A stretch of DNA of 64,000 nt from CAINVV01 sp964506325 (GCA_964506325.1 CAZDLO010000003.1:1-64000), one strand, 5' to 3'; shown: positions 26,958-37,197, numbered from the stretch's first letter. The notes: generated by a model from the sequence alone, not told the origin. Numbers and translations are program-made.

Positions 26958-28841
26958 TTACCAGCTGTTTAATGGTCGATTAAATTTGGTTTTACTTTTT
27001 GATGCGGACCCCGGTATGAGAAGGACCTGGACAGATTGCTTCTGGCCTGGTTTCAGTTTCATCTCAAAGCCTATAAATATTTTCCCGGGATTGGGAGCGT
27101 CATAACTGGTGGAAGGCTCTGCACTCCATGTTTTCATGCTGATGCCTGACGGCGAGCTGACTACCACCTCAAGTGAGTGTCCTTCCTTGCTCAGCATGAC
27201 TTTGTTTCCCTTTATTTCAGGAGTTGCCGAGGTCAGCATGGTCCACCTGATTGTTGCAGGCTGATCGGTTGCAGCCATTTCGTCCCGTATGACAACAAAT
27301 TGTTTGTTCACGATGGCCACCCCCCGGGTTAGGGAGGCCAGTTGATCTTCGTAAACCGATGACAAATCTGAGATGGCGTACATGAATTCGGGCTGATCCG
27401 AGAATTTGTCGATTTTGGCATATCCTATTACCTGTTGGAGCCGGTCGTTGATGGTAAGTGTATTATGTGCCCTGTTGTTGATTCGGAAGATGCTCCAGCG
27501 CTGGGCATCCTGGGTGCGGCCAAACACCTGAATACCTTTTGATTCCAGTGATTCATAACCCTGCATTCCAAAATCTGTTGCCCAACGGCTTCCATCCGCC
27601 TCCATAACGAATGATCCAATGTCCATGTGGCCATGATTGACAGAAGGAGAGCCGGCTTTGAACCCCAGGTAAATGGCATTCCGGTCGCTCCAGGAGGTGC
27701 GCATCAGGCAGACAGGATTGGCTCCCTGTCCACTCCAGAACAAAGATTCCGGAGTTTTTATATTACTGACGGGCAATTCTTTACCCCATATCATAACGGC
27801 CGGAAGCAGGCGGTTTCCAGTAAATTCCGAGTAATCATCCTTCTGAAGAAAGGATTTTTCAATCCACAATTGTGAGGGATTGTTGTTTTTTTGTGCGAGC
27901 CAGAACATTGCAGGGCTAAGTCCACCACCTTGACCGCTGTCGCCCCAGTTGAAAGCAAGCCCGGTTACGCCAGTCATGTTTTGATAAAAACCTGCAGTAC
28001 TCAAAAAACCCGGAGCGCTGTTCAATCCAAAGTCTGTCCCAAAGATTTTTTCAATGACACTTAGGAACATGACATTGAAAGAGGTGCCATAGCCCCAGTA
28101 ATTATAACCTTCAGGGTATGCCCCGCCCGGATTGTATTCTCCCATGGACAGGGGGATGGAATTTAGGGCTCGTTCAATGGTTTTTCCGGCAAGATCCGGG
28201 TGATCTTCATATACTGCCAGCGCACCGTAGGTGATTCCTGCATTGCACACCTGGTTCCAGTTGTTGGTGGAGCCCAGCCAGCTGTTGTATTTTGGATCGA
28301 GAGAAGGGTAAATCCCCAACGTCAGAATCGCATTGCGTATGGTATTCCTTGAGGCATCCGAAAGATTCGGGTATAGCCAGTCATAACCAATGGCGACAGC
28401 CATTGTCATTTCTGCAACATCCAGAAAATGAGAGGGATTCCAGTCTGAAAACCTGGAAACAGTGAGCATTTCCTTCTCTGCCCTGTTGAAGTATTTCGCT
28501 TCTCCTGTCATTCTCCAGGCATAGGAAAGCTGGAAAATTCTACGCAAGGCTTCTCTTGATTTGTCGAGGAGGCGACGTCCTATCTGAATCCTTTCCAGTG
28601 GAGGCACCTCCAGCATCAGGTCGCAGGAATGTAAAATGGCCTCATGCATCTTCCTCCATTCGGCGTTGGTTGCTATCGACTGCCGGATCTGCCCCTCCTC
28701 TTTGCCCAAAAGCAGCAATCTTGGATGTGATGGTATTTTGGATACATCGCAATGGATCTCCTTCTGAGCCAGTGAAATACCTCCGGCCACCGTGAAAATC
28801 AAAAGGAAAACAAGTTTTCTCAGGGTTATTGATTTGCTCAT
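26958..28841 (-). CDS. Heparinase II/III-type polysaccharide lyase (tandem paralogue)
   Basis: From ATG 28841 the protein has 627 residues with an ordinary signal peptide ending near SLAQ, not a lipobox. It is therefore likely periplasmic, in contrast to its lipoprotein neighbour. The toroid shows HPRLLLLGKEE, DWNPSHFLDVAEM, GYDWLY, NNWNQVCNAG and YNYWGYGTSF. The beta-sandwich shows NHGHMDIGSFVMEADG, aligned with NHAHLDLG of the paralogue. The frame is open 13 codons further upstream (to 28880), but that segment is charged and not signal-like. The pair may work in sequence, with one enzyme at the surface on polymer and the other in the periplasm on oligosaccharide; this is inferred from their different export signals. 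Confidence 0.85.
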   Translation of the reverse strand: MSKSITLRKLVFLLIFTVAGGISLAQKEIHCDVSKIPSHPRLLLLGKEEGQIRQSIATNAEWRKMHEAILHSCDLMLEVPPLERIQIGRRLLDKSREALRRIFQLSYAWRMTGEAKYFNRAEKEMLTVSRFSDWNPSHFLDVAEMTMAVAIGYDWLYPNLSDASRNTIRNAILTLGIYPSLDPKYNSWLGSTNNWNQVCNAGITYGALAVYEDHPDLAGKTIERALNSIPLSMGEYNPGGAYPEGYNYWGYGTSFNVMFLSVIEKIFGTDFGLNSAPGFLSTAGFYQNMTGVTGLAFNWGDSGQGGGLSPAMFWLAQKNNNPSQLWIEKSFLQKDDYSEFTGNRLLPAVMIWGKELPVSNIKTPESLFWSGQGANPVCLMRTSWSDRNAIYLGFKAGSPSVNHGHMDIGSFVMEADGSRWATDFGMQGYESLESKGIQVFGRTQDAQRWSIFRINNRAHNTLTINDRLQQVIGYAKIDKFSDQPEFMYAISDLSSVYEDQLASLTRGVAIVNKQFVVIRDEMAATDQPATIRWTMLTSATPEIKGNKVMLSKEGHSLEVVVSSPSGISMKTWSAEPSTSYDAPNPGKIFIGFEMKLKPGQKQSVQVLLIPGSASKSKTKFNRPLNSW

Positions 28842-28901
28842 AAATTTCTGTTTTTTAGTCTCACAAACGTCTGCGCACAAGAGTCTCCCGGGAATTTCCC
28901 C

Positions 28902-28962
28902 AACTCCTAATTCATAATTCCTAACTCATAACTCATAACTCCTTACTCCTAACTCCTAACTC
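28902..28962. repeat. Degenerate tandem repeat of AACTCATAACTC-type units
   Basis: About 60 bp consisting of variants of ACTCCTA, ACTCATA and ATTCATA (on the minus strand GAGTTAGGAGTTATGAG-like units). It fills most of the 119-bp gap between the GH88 stop and the second lyase start. Its end overlaps the last codons of the GH88 gene. Similar low-complexity intergenic units are often seen in Bacteroidota genomes. The function is unknown. Confidence 0.7.
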
Positions 28963-30169
28963 AGTCCCTGCTTTCACGTTGTCTTACAAGTGCTTCGAGG
29001 AAGTAATACTCCGCATAAATAATCGGTACATCTACTTCCGTCTTTTGCGGCATGGAACCGGTAGAGTGTCCCAGCAAAAAGCCATTGTTTTCTCCGGGTT
29101 TAGACAAATATACCCTTTTCAGGTTCTCCAGAATCAGTGCAGCCCATCCCTGGTAAAGATCCTTTTTCGAGGGTACAAACCGGGCCAGTTCGATTAATGC
29201 TGAAGCGGTGACAGCTGCTGCTGATACATCCCTTGGGGCCTGGTCCCTGTCAGGGGCGTCAAAATCCCAGCAGGGAATCTTATCGGATGGCAGATTTGGA
29301 TGGTTCATGATGAAGCCGGCAATTTTTTCTGCCTGGTCAAGGTATCTGACCAGTTTGGTTTCCCTGTAGCACATGGTATAGCCATAAAGACCCCAGGCCT
29401 GGCCACGGGCCCAAGCCGAAGCATCCGAATATCCCTGGTGTGTGGTTTTTTTGAGGACACTGCCTGAAATAGTATCATAATCCACGACATGAAATGAGCT
29501 GTTGTCAGCACGAAAATGGTTGGCAAGCGTTATATCTGCATGTTTTACCGCAATATTGTAATATTCCTGGTCTCCGGTAAGTTGAGAAGCCCGGAAAAGT
29601 AGCTCCAGATTCATCATGTTGTCAATAATGACTGGATATCGCCACTTGTCTTTGTTGTGGTCCCACGAACGTATCACCCCGGCTTTTTTACTGAAGCGGG
29701 TAGCGAGAGTCTTTGCCGATTCTATCAGAATATCCCGGTAAAGAGGATCCCGGGTGATTTTGTAACCCTGTCCAAAGCTGCACATGATTTTAAATCCCAT
29801 GTCATGAGTCCTGCCATTGAATTTCTCCTGCTCCAGCGGGAGGGTATATTCAGCGGCGAGTCGTTTCAGTTCCTTGTCGCCGGTTAAAACGGATCCCAGC
29901 CAGAGGGATCCTGCGAAGAAACCGCTGCACCAGTCTTTTGAAGGGATCAGGTTCAGGGTCCCGTCGCTGTTCATGCTCCGGACTGTTACCACATCGGTGC
30001 GTCCCGACATGGACTTTGCTTTTTCATAACTTGCAGCCAAAAGCTTGAGCTGATCTGGTACGAGATGCCTGGTTGTTTTGTCTCTTTTCTCACTTCCAAT
30101 GCCTGCATTGATGATGATCAGCATGAAAGCAGCAAAACTGAGAATTTGCCTCAGGTACATTTTTTTCAT
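28961..30169 (-). CDS. GH88 unsaturated glucuronyl hydrolase
   Basis: This enzyme removes the 4,5-unsaturated uronic acid from the end of oligosaccharides made by lyases. From ATG 30169 the protein has 402 residues with a signal peptide (MKKMYLRQILSFAAFMLIII). Family marks are DWCSGFFAGSLW, the catalytic-type Asp123 in THDMGF, Asp183 in IIDNMMNLELLF, and SAWARGQAWGLYGY. An in-frame extension to 30361 has no signal and is rejected; Met at 30160 is an alternative start. It is the first gene of the minus-strand group followed by two heparinase-like lyases, which supply its substrate. The product is 5-keto-4-deoxyuronate, the substrate of the kdgF/kduI/kduD pathway at 54-59 kb. Confidence 0.92.
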   Translation of the reverse strand: MKKMYLRQILSFAAFMLIIINAGIGSEKRDKTTRHLVPDQLKLLAASYEKAKSMSGRTDVVTVRSMNSDGTLNLIPSKDWCSGFFAGSLWLGSVLTGDKELKRLAAEYTLPLEQEKFNGRTHDMGFKIMCSFGQGYKITRDPLYRDILIESAKTLATRFSKKAGVIRSWDHNKDKWRYPVIIDNMMNLELLFRASQLTGDQEYYNIAVKHADITLANHFRADNSSFHVVDYDTISGSVLKKTTHQGYSDASAWARGQAWGLYGYTMCYRETKLVRYLDQAEKIAGFIMNHPNLPSDKIPCWDFDAPDRDQAPRDVSAAAVTASALIELARFVPSKKDLYQGWAALILENLKRVYLSKPGENNGFLLGHSTGSMPQKTEVDVPIIYAEYYFLEALVRQRESRD

Positions 30170-30563
30170 TACAAATCCGGTTAGTTTTGAAGATGATTCC
30201 AGTTGATATTTCAAACGGTAAGGTCTGAAAACCGATGGTTTTAATACTGCAATTATTCGCTGCAAATTATAATTTTTTTTTCGATTGCTGTCATCACAAA
30301 AAAAACTGTTGACCATCCAGCCTGTCGAAGAGATTGTTAAATTTGCAAGTGTATAGCTCATTTCTGCTCACATTGGAAGACAGGTCCGGGAGGAGTTCGC
30401 CCTTATTGAACCGGCTCCCTGCCATGGATTGCATGGTGAAAACGCATTGGTGCTCAGCAAACCTTCTTCCGGAAAAGAATTACAGCAAATGGAAGGTTTG
30501 TACCGGAGCAAAAGTTATTTTGATTGTCAACTGAATTTTTCATTTCTGAAATCTTTAATAAAA
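30170..30563. promoter_or_regulatory. Divergent control region between GH88 and DUF4350 genes
   Basis: 394 bp separating the minus-strand lyase/GH88 group from the plus-strand pectin group. A TAAATTTG element (30338-30345) fits the Bacteroidota -7 consensus on the plus strand. The nearest upstream TTG (30309-30311) is spaced 26 bp away rather than 19-21, so it is uncertain. A TAGTTTTGAA copy lies at 30182-30191. I see no coding sequence. Confidence 0.35.
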
Positions 30564-31379
30564 ATGGATACCATGAAAAAAAGAGAAGGAATTTTCCCCG
30601 GATTAAAAGCAGGACTAACATTGGGTTTGGTTTTTTTTGTATTCGCCCAGGTTTGTTTTTCCCAGGTTGTGGGATTGGATAACTGGTACAACCGCGAAAC
30701 GAATGCAAAAACCGGACAGCCGTTTCACTATTTGTGGACCGATACCGAGAACAGCGGTTACTCGCAGTGGGGAGATCTTTTTAAGAAGCATGGAGCGTCC
30801 CTTACAACTGTTGAACAGGCTGCTGATGCAGAAAATCTCAGTAAACTGAATGTTTATATTATCGTCGATCCTGATACGACTACAGAATCCAAATCACCCA
30901 ATTACATCAAGCCTGCTGACATCAAAGCGATAAAAGGCTGGGTTGAAAAAGGTGGGGTACTGGTTTTAATGGCCAATGATGCACCTAATTGCGAGTTTAC
31001 CCACCTGAATATGCTTGCCGGAGAGTTTGGCATACATTTTAACCACGTGTCCCTTCATCCGGTGCTCAACCGCGACTGGAACATGGGAGCATTTACTTCG
31101 CTCCCTGATCATCCTGTTTTCAAGGGTGTTGCAAAAATATATATGAAGGAGATCTCTTCCTTTAATCTTAAGAAGCCGGCAATTCCTGTTCTTGCTGAAA
31201 AAGGCATTGTATATATGGCCGAAAGTAAAGTTGGCAAAGGACTGGTCATCGCCATCGGTGATCCGTGGATTTATAACGAATACATTGACCATAAAATGCT
31301 TCCGGCGGATTTTGAAAACCTGAAGGCAGCTGAAAATCTGACAAATTACATAGTCGGCAATTCCCGCAAAGGCCAATAA
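30564..31379 (+). CDS. Secreted DUF4350-type protein (GH105-associated module)
   Basis: A protein of 271 residues from ATG 30564 (Met at 30573 is an alternative), with a signal peptide ending near VCFSQ. The mature part reads VGLDNWYNRETN, FHYLWTDTENSGYSQWG, YIIVDPDTTTES, WVEKGGVLVLMANDAPN and GKGLVIAIGDPWIYNEYID. This is a class-I glutamine-amidotransferase-like (ThuA/DUF4350) fold without an obvious catalytic Cys. In many Bacteroidota an equivalent segment forms the C-terminal half of large GH105/GH88 unsaturated rhamnogalacturonyl hydrolases. Here it stands alone, with a separate GH105 gene 4.6 kb downstream. It may bind or position substrate for that enzyme. The biochemical role of the domain is not known to me. 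Confidence 0.7.
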   Translation: MDTMKKREGIFPGLKAGLTLGLVFFVFAQVCFSQVVGLDNWYNRETNAKTGQPFHYLWTDTENSGYSQWGDLFKKHGASLTTVEQAADAENLSKLNVYIIVDPDTTTESKSPNYIKPADIKAIKGWVEKGGVLVLMANDAPNCEFTHLNMLAGEFGIHFNHVSLHPVLNRDWNMGAFTSLPDHPVFKGVAKIYMKEISSFNLKKPAIPVLAEKGIVYMAESKVGKGLVIAIGDPWIYNEYIDHKMLPADFENLKAAENLTNYIVGNSRKGQ

Positions 31380-31495
31380 AATTTTGTTGTATGTCTGGTG
31401 TCCGCAAGATGCCCCTTCCCAGATGATAAAATTGTAATTTTGAATCAATTTATTTGAATCTCTTTTGGATGTCAGGTTTTGCGCAAGATAACAGG

Positions 31496-34400
31496 ATGAA
31501 AAGCAGGTTTTTCGGAAAGAAGCGATTTCTTCCCGTTTTCCTGTTTTGCATACTCTCTCTACTTCTCCTTTATTCCCCCAAAGCCGGTGCCATCGAGTAT
31601 GTCAACAACCTCAGCTTTGACTTGTACTCACAGGAACATGGGCTTTCCAACAATCAGATTCATAGTGTCTTGCAGGATAAAAAGGGATGGTTGTGGATTG
31701 GAACATCACAAGGAGTTTGCCGGTTCGACGGTTATCGTTTCACTGTTTTCAAAAATGATCCGGATGATTCTACCAGCTTGAAAGGCAGCCTGGTAAGGGT
31801 GGTGTTTGAGGATCACAAAGGACAGGTATGGGTCGGAACCGAAAATGGCGGACTCAATAAATTTGACAGGGGCAAGGAGACTTTTGAACATCTTTTTTAC
31901 CATGGAGATTCGGCGCCCCTGAGAAATGTCTCTGTTACTGCCATACAGGAAGATAACAACGGATGCCTGTGGGTAGGTACTGTAAACAGCCTTTACAAGA
32001 TTGATGGGAAAGGGAACCTGACGAATATCTAACCTTCTAATTTACAGGGTTTTACTGAATTTTTCAGGGTAATTCGTCCTGATCAGTCAGGCAGGATATG
32101 GCTTGGAACCAACAGCGGTGTCATGATTTATGATCCGGCCACCAATACTGCTGAAAAGGTGAAAATTGAGGGGACTCTCACAAATGAGGAGATATGGGAG
32201 ATTCTTCCTGAGTCGGACGGCAGGATCTGGATCGGAACCTATTCAAACGGCATGTTTACCGTTGATCCCCTTACTTTGCAATCAAAGCACATTGAGATAG
32301 ACCCCGACAATGAGAGATGCAGAACCGTTCGTGCAATTTCAAGGGATCCGAATGGCAAATACTGGATCGGAACACGTGGTGGCCTTTATGTTTACGATGT
32401 TATCAAGGGAATTACCTCAAAATATTACCACGATGACAGGGAACCCAAAAGTTTGGTAAATAATTCGGTCCTGTGCCTGTCAAGGGATGCAAAGGGCAAT
32501 ATCTGGATCGGAACCAGGCAGGGACTTAACCTGTTGATCGAGGAGAAAATAAACATCCAGGGATTCAAGTCGATGCAGGATGACAACCGTTACATGAATA
32601 ACAGCGAGATTTATGCATTCTGGCTGAACCGCAATGGTAATATCTGGATCGGTACAGAGAATGGAGGAATCAACATTCTTGACAGGAAAACCGGGCGATT
32701 TAGTTACATGCTCCCTCAGAAAAACAATCCAAATTCCCTGTCAAGCACTTGCATCAAGGCTTTGGAGAGTGACGGGGAAAATAATCTGTGGATTGGAACT
32801 TTCCTCGGCGGTCTCGATCTCTTCAACCAGCAGACCGGCACTTTCAGGCACTACAGGAATGATCCCGCAAATTCCAACAGCCTGTCCGACAATAGAGTGT
32901 GGTCCCTGTTGTATGACAGCAAACACAACCTGTGGGTTGGTACTACCGGGGGACTGGACAAATATGATCCGCAAACAGGGGGATTCATTCACAATAACAA
33001 CCTGGTAAACGGACAGGCTGTAAACTGGATCAAGGAGGACAGTGATCATTGTTTATGGATCGGGACAACGGAGGTTGTTTTAATATATAATCCTGAAAAT
33101 CAAAAAATAACAAAAATAAGTGAGCCGTCCCGGGATATGCTGGAAGATTCAAAGAATCGATTTTGGTTAGCATCATTAAGTCATGGAATGGTACTTTACT
33201 CAAAAGAAAAAGGAATTGTCAGATATTACAACGAAAAAAACGGGTTAGCCAATAACCAGGCCCTGGCCATCCTTGAGGACGAGGAGCATTTTTTGTGGAT
33301 CAGCACCACAAATGGCCTTTCCAAATTTGATCCTGAGCGGGAACGATTTCATAATTTCTCAACAAAGAATGGCCTTCAGAATGATCAGTTTACTTATGGA
33401 GCGGCTTTTAAACTCCCTTCAGGGGAGTTGATGTTCGGGGGGATATCCGGTTTCAATATTTTTGATCCTGCCAAAATCAAGTCGGGAGATTATTTTGCAC
33501 CGATCGTTTATACTGATTTACGGATCCTGAATAAAAGTGTACGAATTACTCCTGACGGGAGCGGTGTGCTGACCAAAAGCATCTCCGAAACGGAAGAGAT
33601 CGAACTGAAATATGAACAAAATTCTGTAGAGCTGGAGTTTGCCTCCTTCGATTATGCCAACATCATGGGTATCCAGTATTCCCATTTTCTGGAAGGATTT
33701 GACAAAGACTGGAATGAGCCATCCGACAAGCGGCAGGCAACTTATACCAACCTGAATCCCGGCACCTACACTTTTAGGGTCAAGACTGTCTCAATCGACC
33801 GGCAGGAGAGCAACATGGGTCCGGTGATAAGGATTGTGGTCCATCCCCCATACTGGCAAACCTGGTGGTTCCGGATCCTGATTTTCCTGACCATTCTGTT
33901 GTTGTTTTTCTGGCTGCTTTTCTTTTTGCAGAACAGGGAAAAACTGAAGCACAACCTGGTCTTTGAGAAGATAAAAGCCAAAAAGCTGCATGAACTTGAC
34001 ATGATGAAACTCCGGTTTTACACCAATATTTCACACGAAATCCGTACTCCTCTTACCCTCATTCTCGGCCCGCTGGAGAAACTCCGGAATGATACGATCC
34101 CACAGGCTGACATTAAAGGGCATCTTGAGGTTATGCACCGGAATGCTAATCAACTGAACGAACTTATCAACCAGTTGCTTGATTTCAGGAAAATGGAAAG
34201 CGGCAACCTGAAGTTGACATTGAAACGTGGTGACCTTGTAGCTTTTCTCTCCGGAATTGTCAGCTCTTTTGGCAAGTTTGCCGAAGACAAGGAGATAGAT
34301 CTCAGATTCAATTCCCTGAGGAAGGAGATTGTAACCAGTTTTGATGAAGACAAAATTGGCAAGATCATGAACAACCTTTTATCCAATGCTTTCAAATTTA

Positions 34401-35590
34401 CTGCCAAAGGTGGGAAGATAGTTGTTAATATCTCACTGGTTTTTGACACAGAGGACCACGATTCGGCCAATGAATCAGTTGAAAGGAGGCTTATAGAAAT
34501 TACTGTTAAGGATACCGGTATTGGAATCGCCGAATCCAATATTGAGAAGATTTTCAACCGTTTTTTCCAGGTGGATGAAAATCCGGCACAGACCGGAACC
34601 GGGATTGGCCTTGCCCTTACCAGGGAACTCGTTAAACTGCACAACGGTAAGATCTTTGTTGCAAGTAAGCCAGGGAAGAGTTCGAAATTCACAATTCATC
34701 TCCCCTATGAAGAGGGGAAGGCAGCAGTCCAGTCGACGGTTGCTGCAAAAAATGAGCATGTTAAGGCGGAGGAAAAACAAGCGCTGAACGATGAATTGAC
34801 CAACGAGAAAAATCTGACAGGAGAGAAAATCATGTTACTGGTGGATGACAACGCTGATGTCCGCTATTTCATCAGGTCGCATTTTGCCTCCGGATACCAT
34901 ATTTTTGAAGCCAATAACGGGGTTGAGGGGTGGAATATTGCACTCAAGACAATTCCCAATATCATTATCAGTGATGTACTGATGCCCGATATGGATGGAT
35001 TTGAGTTTTGCCGGAAAATCAGGAAGGATGAACGTACCTCTCATATACCGATCCTGTTGCTCACTGCTTTGGGGTCGCGCGAACATGAAATTGAAGGTCT
35101 GAGTAAAGGTGCCGACGATTATATCACCAAACCATTCGACCTGGTAGTACTTCAGACTAAAATCGAGAATATACTGTCAGTCAGGCAATCCCTGAAACAA
35201 AAGTACTCGGGAGAGGTTTTTCTGCAACCCAGGAATATTATTTTGAGTTCGCCGGACGAGCGATTCCTGCAGAAAGCCATCAGCGTGGTTGAAAACAACA
35301 TCTCTGATGCTGAACTGGATATTGACCGGTTAGCCACTGAAATCGGTGTGAGCAGGATGCAGTTGTACCGTAAGCTTAATGCATTGACAGAAATGACCGT
35401 CAAAGAGTTTGTACGTGATATCAGGTTGAAAAGGGCGGCCCAGATGTTGATACAGAAAAAAATGAATGTTTCAGAGGTTGCCTACGCTGTTGGATTTAAA
35501 GACCTTTCACATTTCCGCAAATGCTTTAAACAAGAGTTTAGCATGAGCGCGTCTGAGTACGCAGAAAAGCATTCCAAGACCCGGGACTGA
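31496..35590 (+). pseudogene. HTCS sensor/regulator interrupted by an in-frame TAA
   Basis: The reading frame of a complete HTCS (about 1364 codons) is broken only by TAA at 32030-32032, codon 179 from ATG 31496. The first part encodes a signal peptide and the first Reg_prop blades (GWLWIGTSQG, QVWVGTENGG, CLWVGTVNSL). The same frame continues after the stop as PSNLQGFTEFFRV and RIWLGTNSG, and on through more propeller blades, a Y_Y_Y domain (about 727-765), a membrane helix (about 790-812), kinase His847 (NISHEIRTPL), ATPase motifs (LLSNAFKFT, GTGIGLALTR), receiver Asp1160 (IISDVLMPD) and an AraC-type DNA-binding domain. The longest downstream part from ATG 32123 lacks a signal peptide. Either this is a recent nonsense mutation, a readthrough site, or a sequencing error. 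It sits at the head of the pectin PUL, its likely target. Confidence 0.85.
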
Positions 35591-35820
35591 CCTTTATAAA
35601 GTTTCGCAGGACCCCAATACCAAAAATCACAAAAAAGGCATTTAAGTATCTGTAATACTGTAGAATGATGGTTTTCTCATTTTACAGGCGATACGTTTTT
35701 ACCCTGTTTTTGGGAAATATTGCCCGCTGCTGTTACGCCTGTCCCTCCTTATTGATATGAATTTCGTGACCATTGGGAGGTTGTTGGCCTAACTTTACAC
35801 GACCAAACAACTCACTTCAA

Positions 35821-35925
35821 ATGAAAGAAACCAGCAGAAAATTGAAAATAGTCAACTGGACTATCGTGGCAATGACTGTCGTACTGACGATCATCCTGAC
35901 TTTCCTGGTAATCTCCAGTTTGTAA
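35821..35925 (+). CDS. 34-residue single-helix membrane peptide
   Basis: A short reading frame from ATG to TAA encodes a charged N-terminus (MKETSRKLKIVNW) and one long hydrophobic stretch of about 20 residues (TIVAMTVVLTIILTFLVISS). It has the form of a small integral membrane protein, N-terminus probably in the cytoplasm. It lies 230 bp after the broken HTCS and 46 bp before the GH105 gene, in the same direction, so it may open that operon. I know no family for it. Support comes from the coherent membrane-helix pattern and position only; chance is possible at this length. Confidence 0.4.
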   Translation: MKETSRKLKIVNWTIVAMTVVLTIILTFLVISSL

Positions 35926-35971
35926 GTGCAGCGTAGCATTAAATATACTAACAGACATACAACAGATTGAA

Positions 35972-37159
35972 ATGGGAAAGAATGTATTCCTCTCTTTGAT
36001 TTTTCTTTTGATCATTTTTTGCGGAACAGTCAGTTCGCAGGATGTGAAATTGGACGGAACTGAGATTGCCGTAAGAATGGCCGATTCAGAAATGAAACAA
36101 TTCCCTGATCCCTGGACTGTGGATTTTAATCCCAAACCCGTCTGGAATTACACCCAGGGTTTGATAGCCCAGTCAATGATCCGGCTTTGGTCTGTTAGCC
36201 GGAAGGAAAGCTATTTCCGCTATGCTGAAAAATACGCACTTCATTTTATCGATTCTACTGGTTCAATCATGGGTTATAAACCTGATGAATTCAATATTGA
36301 TGCGGTAAATTCCGGTAAATTCCTGTTTGCGCTCTACGATCATACGAAAGATGAAAAGTACCTGAAGGCCATTAAACTCCTGAGGGAACAACTGAAGAAT
36401 CAGCCACGTACCGGCGAGGGTGGTTTCTGGCATAAACTAAGGTATCCGAACCAGATGTGGCTCGATGGTTTGTATATGGGATCTCCTTTTTATGCCCAAT
36501 ATGCCATGTTCTTTCAGGAGCCTGAATTATTTGACGATGTTGTAAAACAATTTCTGGTGGTGCACAGTCACACCTATGACCCTAAAACAGGTCTGAATTA
36601 CCATGCATGGGATGAAAAAAGAATACAGAAATGGGCGGATCCCAATACAGGATGTTCACCGAATTTCTGGGGCAGGGCAGAAGGCTGGTATGCGATGGCA
36701 CTGGTGGATGTTCTTGATTATCTTCCTCTGAACCATGCAGGGCGGCCAAAATTGATTGCCATACTGAACCAGGTTGCTGCAGGGATTAAGAAGTACCAGG
36801 ATCCTGTCACCGGGTTGTGGTACCAGGTCCTCGACATGGGTGGCAAAGAAGGAAACTACCTCGAGGCGACCGCCTCTTCCATGTTTTCCTACGCTCTGCT
36901 GAAAGCTGTTCAGAAAGGGTATGTCAGCAAGGACTACCTGAATACTGCCAGGAAAGGGTACGAGGGTATTGTAAAGCATCTTGTAAAGGAAAATACCGAT
37001 GGTACTATAAGTCTGACCAAATGCTGTTCGGTAGCGGGATTGGGTGGAAATCCCTACCGCAGCGGAACTTTTGAATATTACATCAGCGAGCCGGTACGGG
37101 ACAATGATCCCAAGGGTGTCGGACCTTTCATCATGGCCTCGCTTTTATACAATGACTAA
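35972..37159 (+). CDS. GH105 unsaturated rhamnogalacturonyl/galacturonyl hydrolase
   Basis: The enzyme hydrates and releases the terminal unsaturated galacturonic acid left by pectin lyases. The protein has 395 residues with a signal peptide (1-22). (alpha/alpha)6-barrel marks include VWNYTQGL (57-64), FNIDAVNSGK (107-116), Asp165 in QMWLDGLYMG (the catalytic-type Asp of YteR-like enzymes), CSPNFWGRAEGWYAMAL and EATASSMFSYALLK. The end (GVGPFIMASLLY) matches the family. Length is normal for a single-domain member; the DUF4350 half found in larger relatives is encoded separately at 30564. It precedes SusC by 38 bp, so it is co-transcribed with the pectin SusCD. Confidence 0.93.
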   Translation: MGKNVFLSLIFLLIIFCGTVSSQDVKLDGTEIAVRMADSEMKQFPDPWTVDFNPKPVWNYTQGLIAQSMIRLWSVSRKESYFRYAEKYALHFIDSTGSIMGYKPDEFNIDAVNSGKFLFALYDHTKDEKYLKAIKLLREQLKNQPRTGEGGFWHKLRYPNQMWLDGLYMGSPFYAQYAMFFQEPELFDDVVKQFLVVHSHTYDPKTGLNYHAWDEKRIQKWADPNTGCSPNFWGRAEGWYAMALVDVLDYLPLNHAGRPKLIAILNQVAAGIKKYQDPVTGLWYQVLDMGGKEGNYLEATASSMFSYALLKAVQKGYVSKDYLNTARKGYEGIVKHLVKENTDGTISLTKCCSVAGLGGNPYRSGTFEYYISEPVRDNDPKGVGPFIMASLLYND

Positions 37160-37197
37160 AATCCGTTCTTAAATTAAAATAAACTTAATAATTATTT

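Noticed and set aside
30338..30345. TAAATTTG as a promoter for the DUF4350 gene
   Set aside because: The nearest upstream TTG is 26 bp away and the gene starts 219 bp downstream, so it is too weak to call as a separate promoter.
34150..34692. Minus-strand open frame of 180 codons opposite the HTCS kinase domain
   Set aside because: It is a low-complexity Ser/Leu-rich shadow of the conserved kinase coding sequence.
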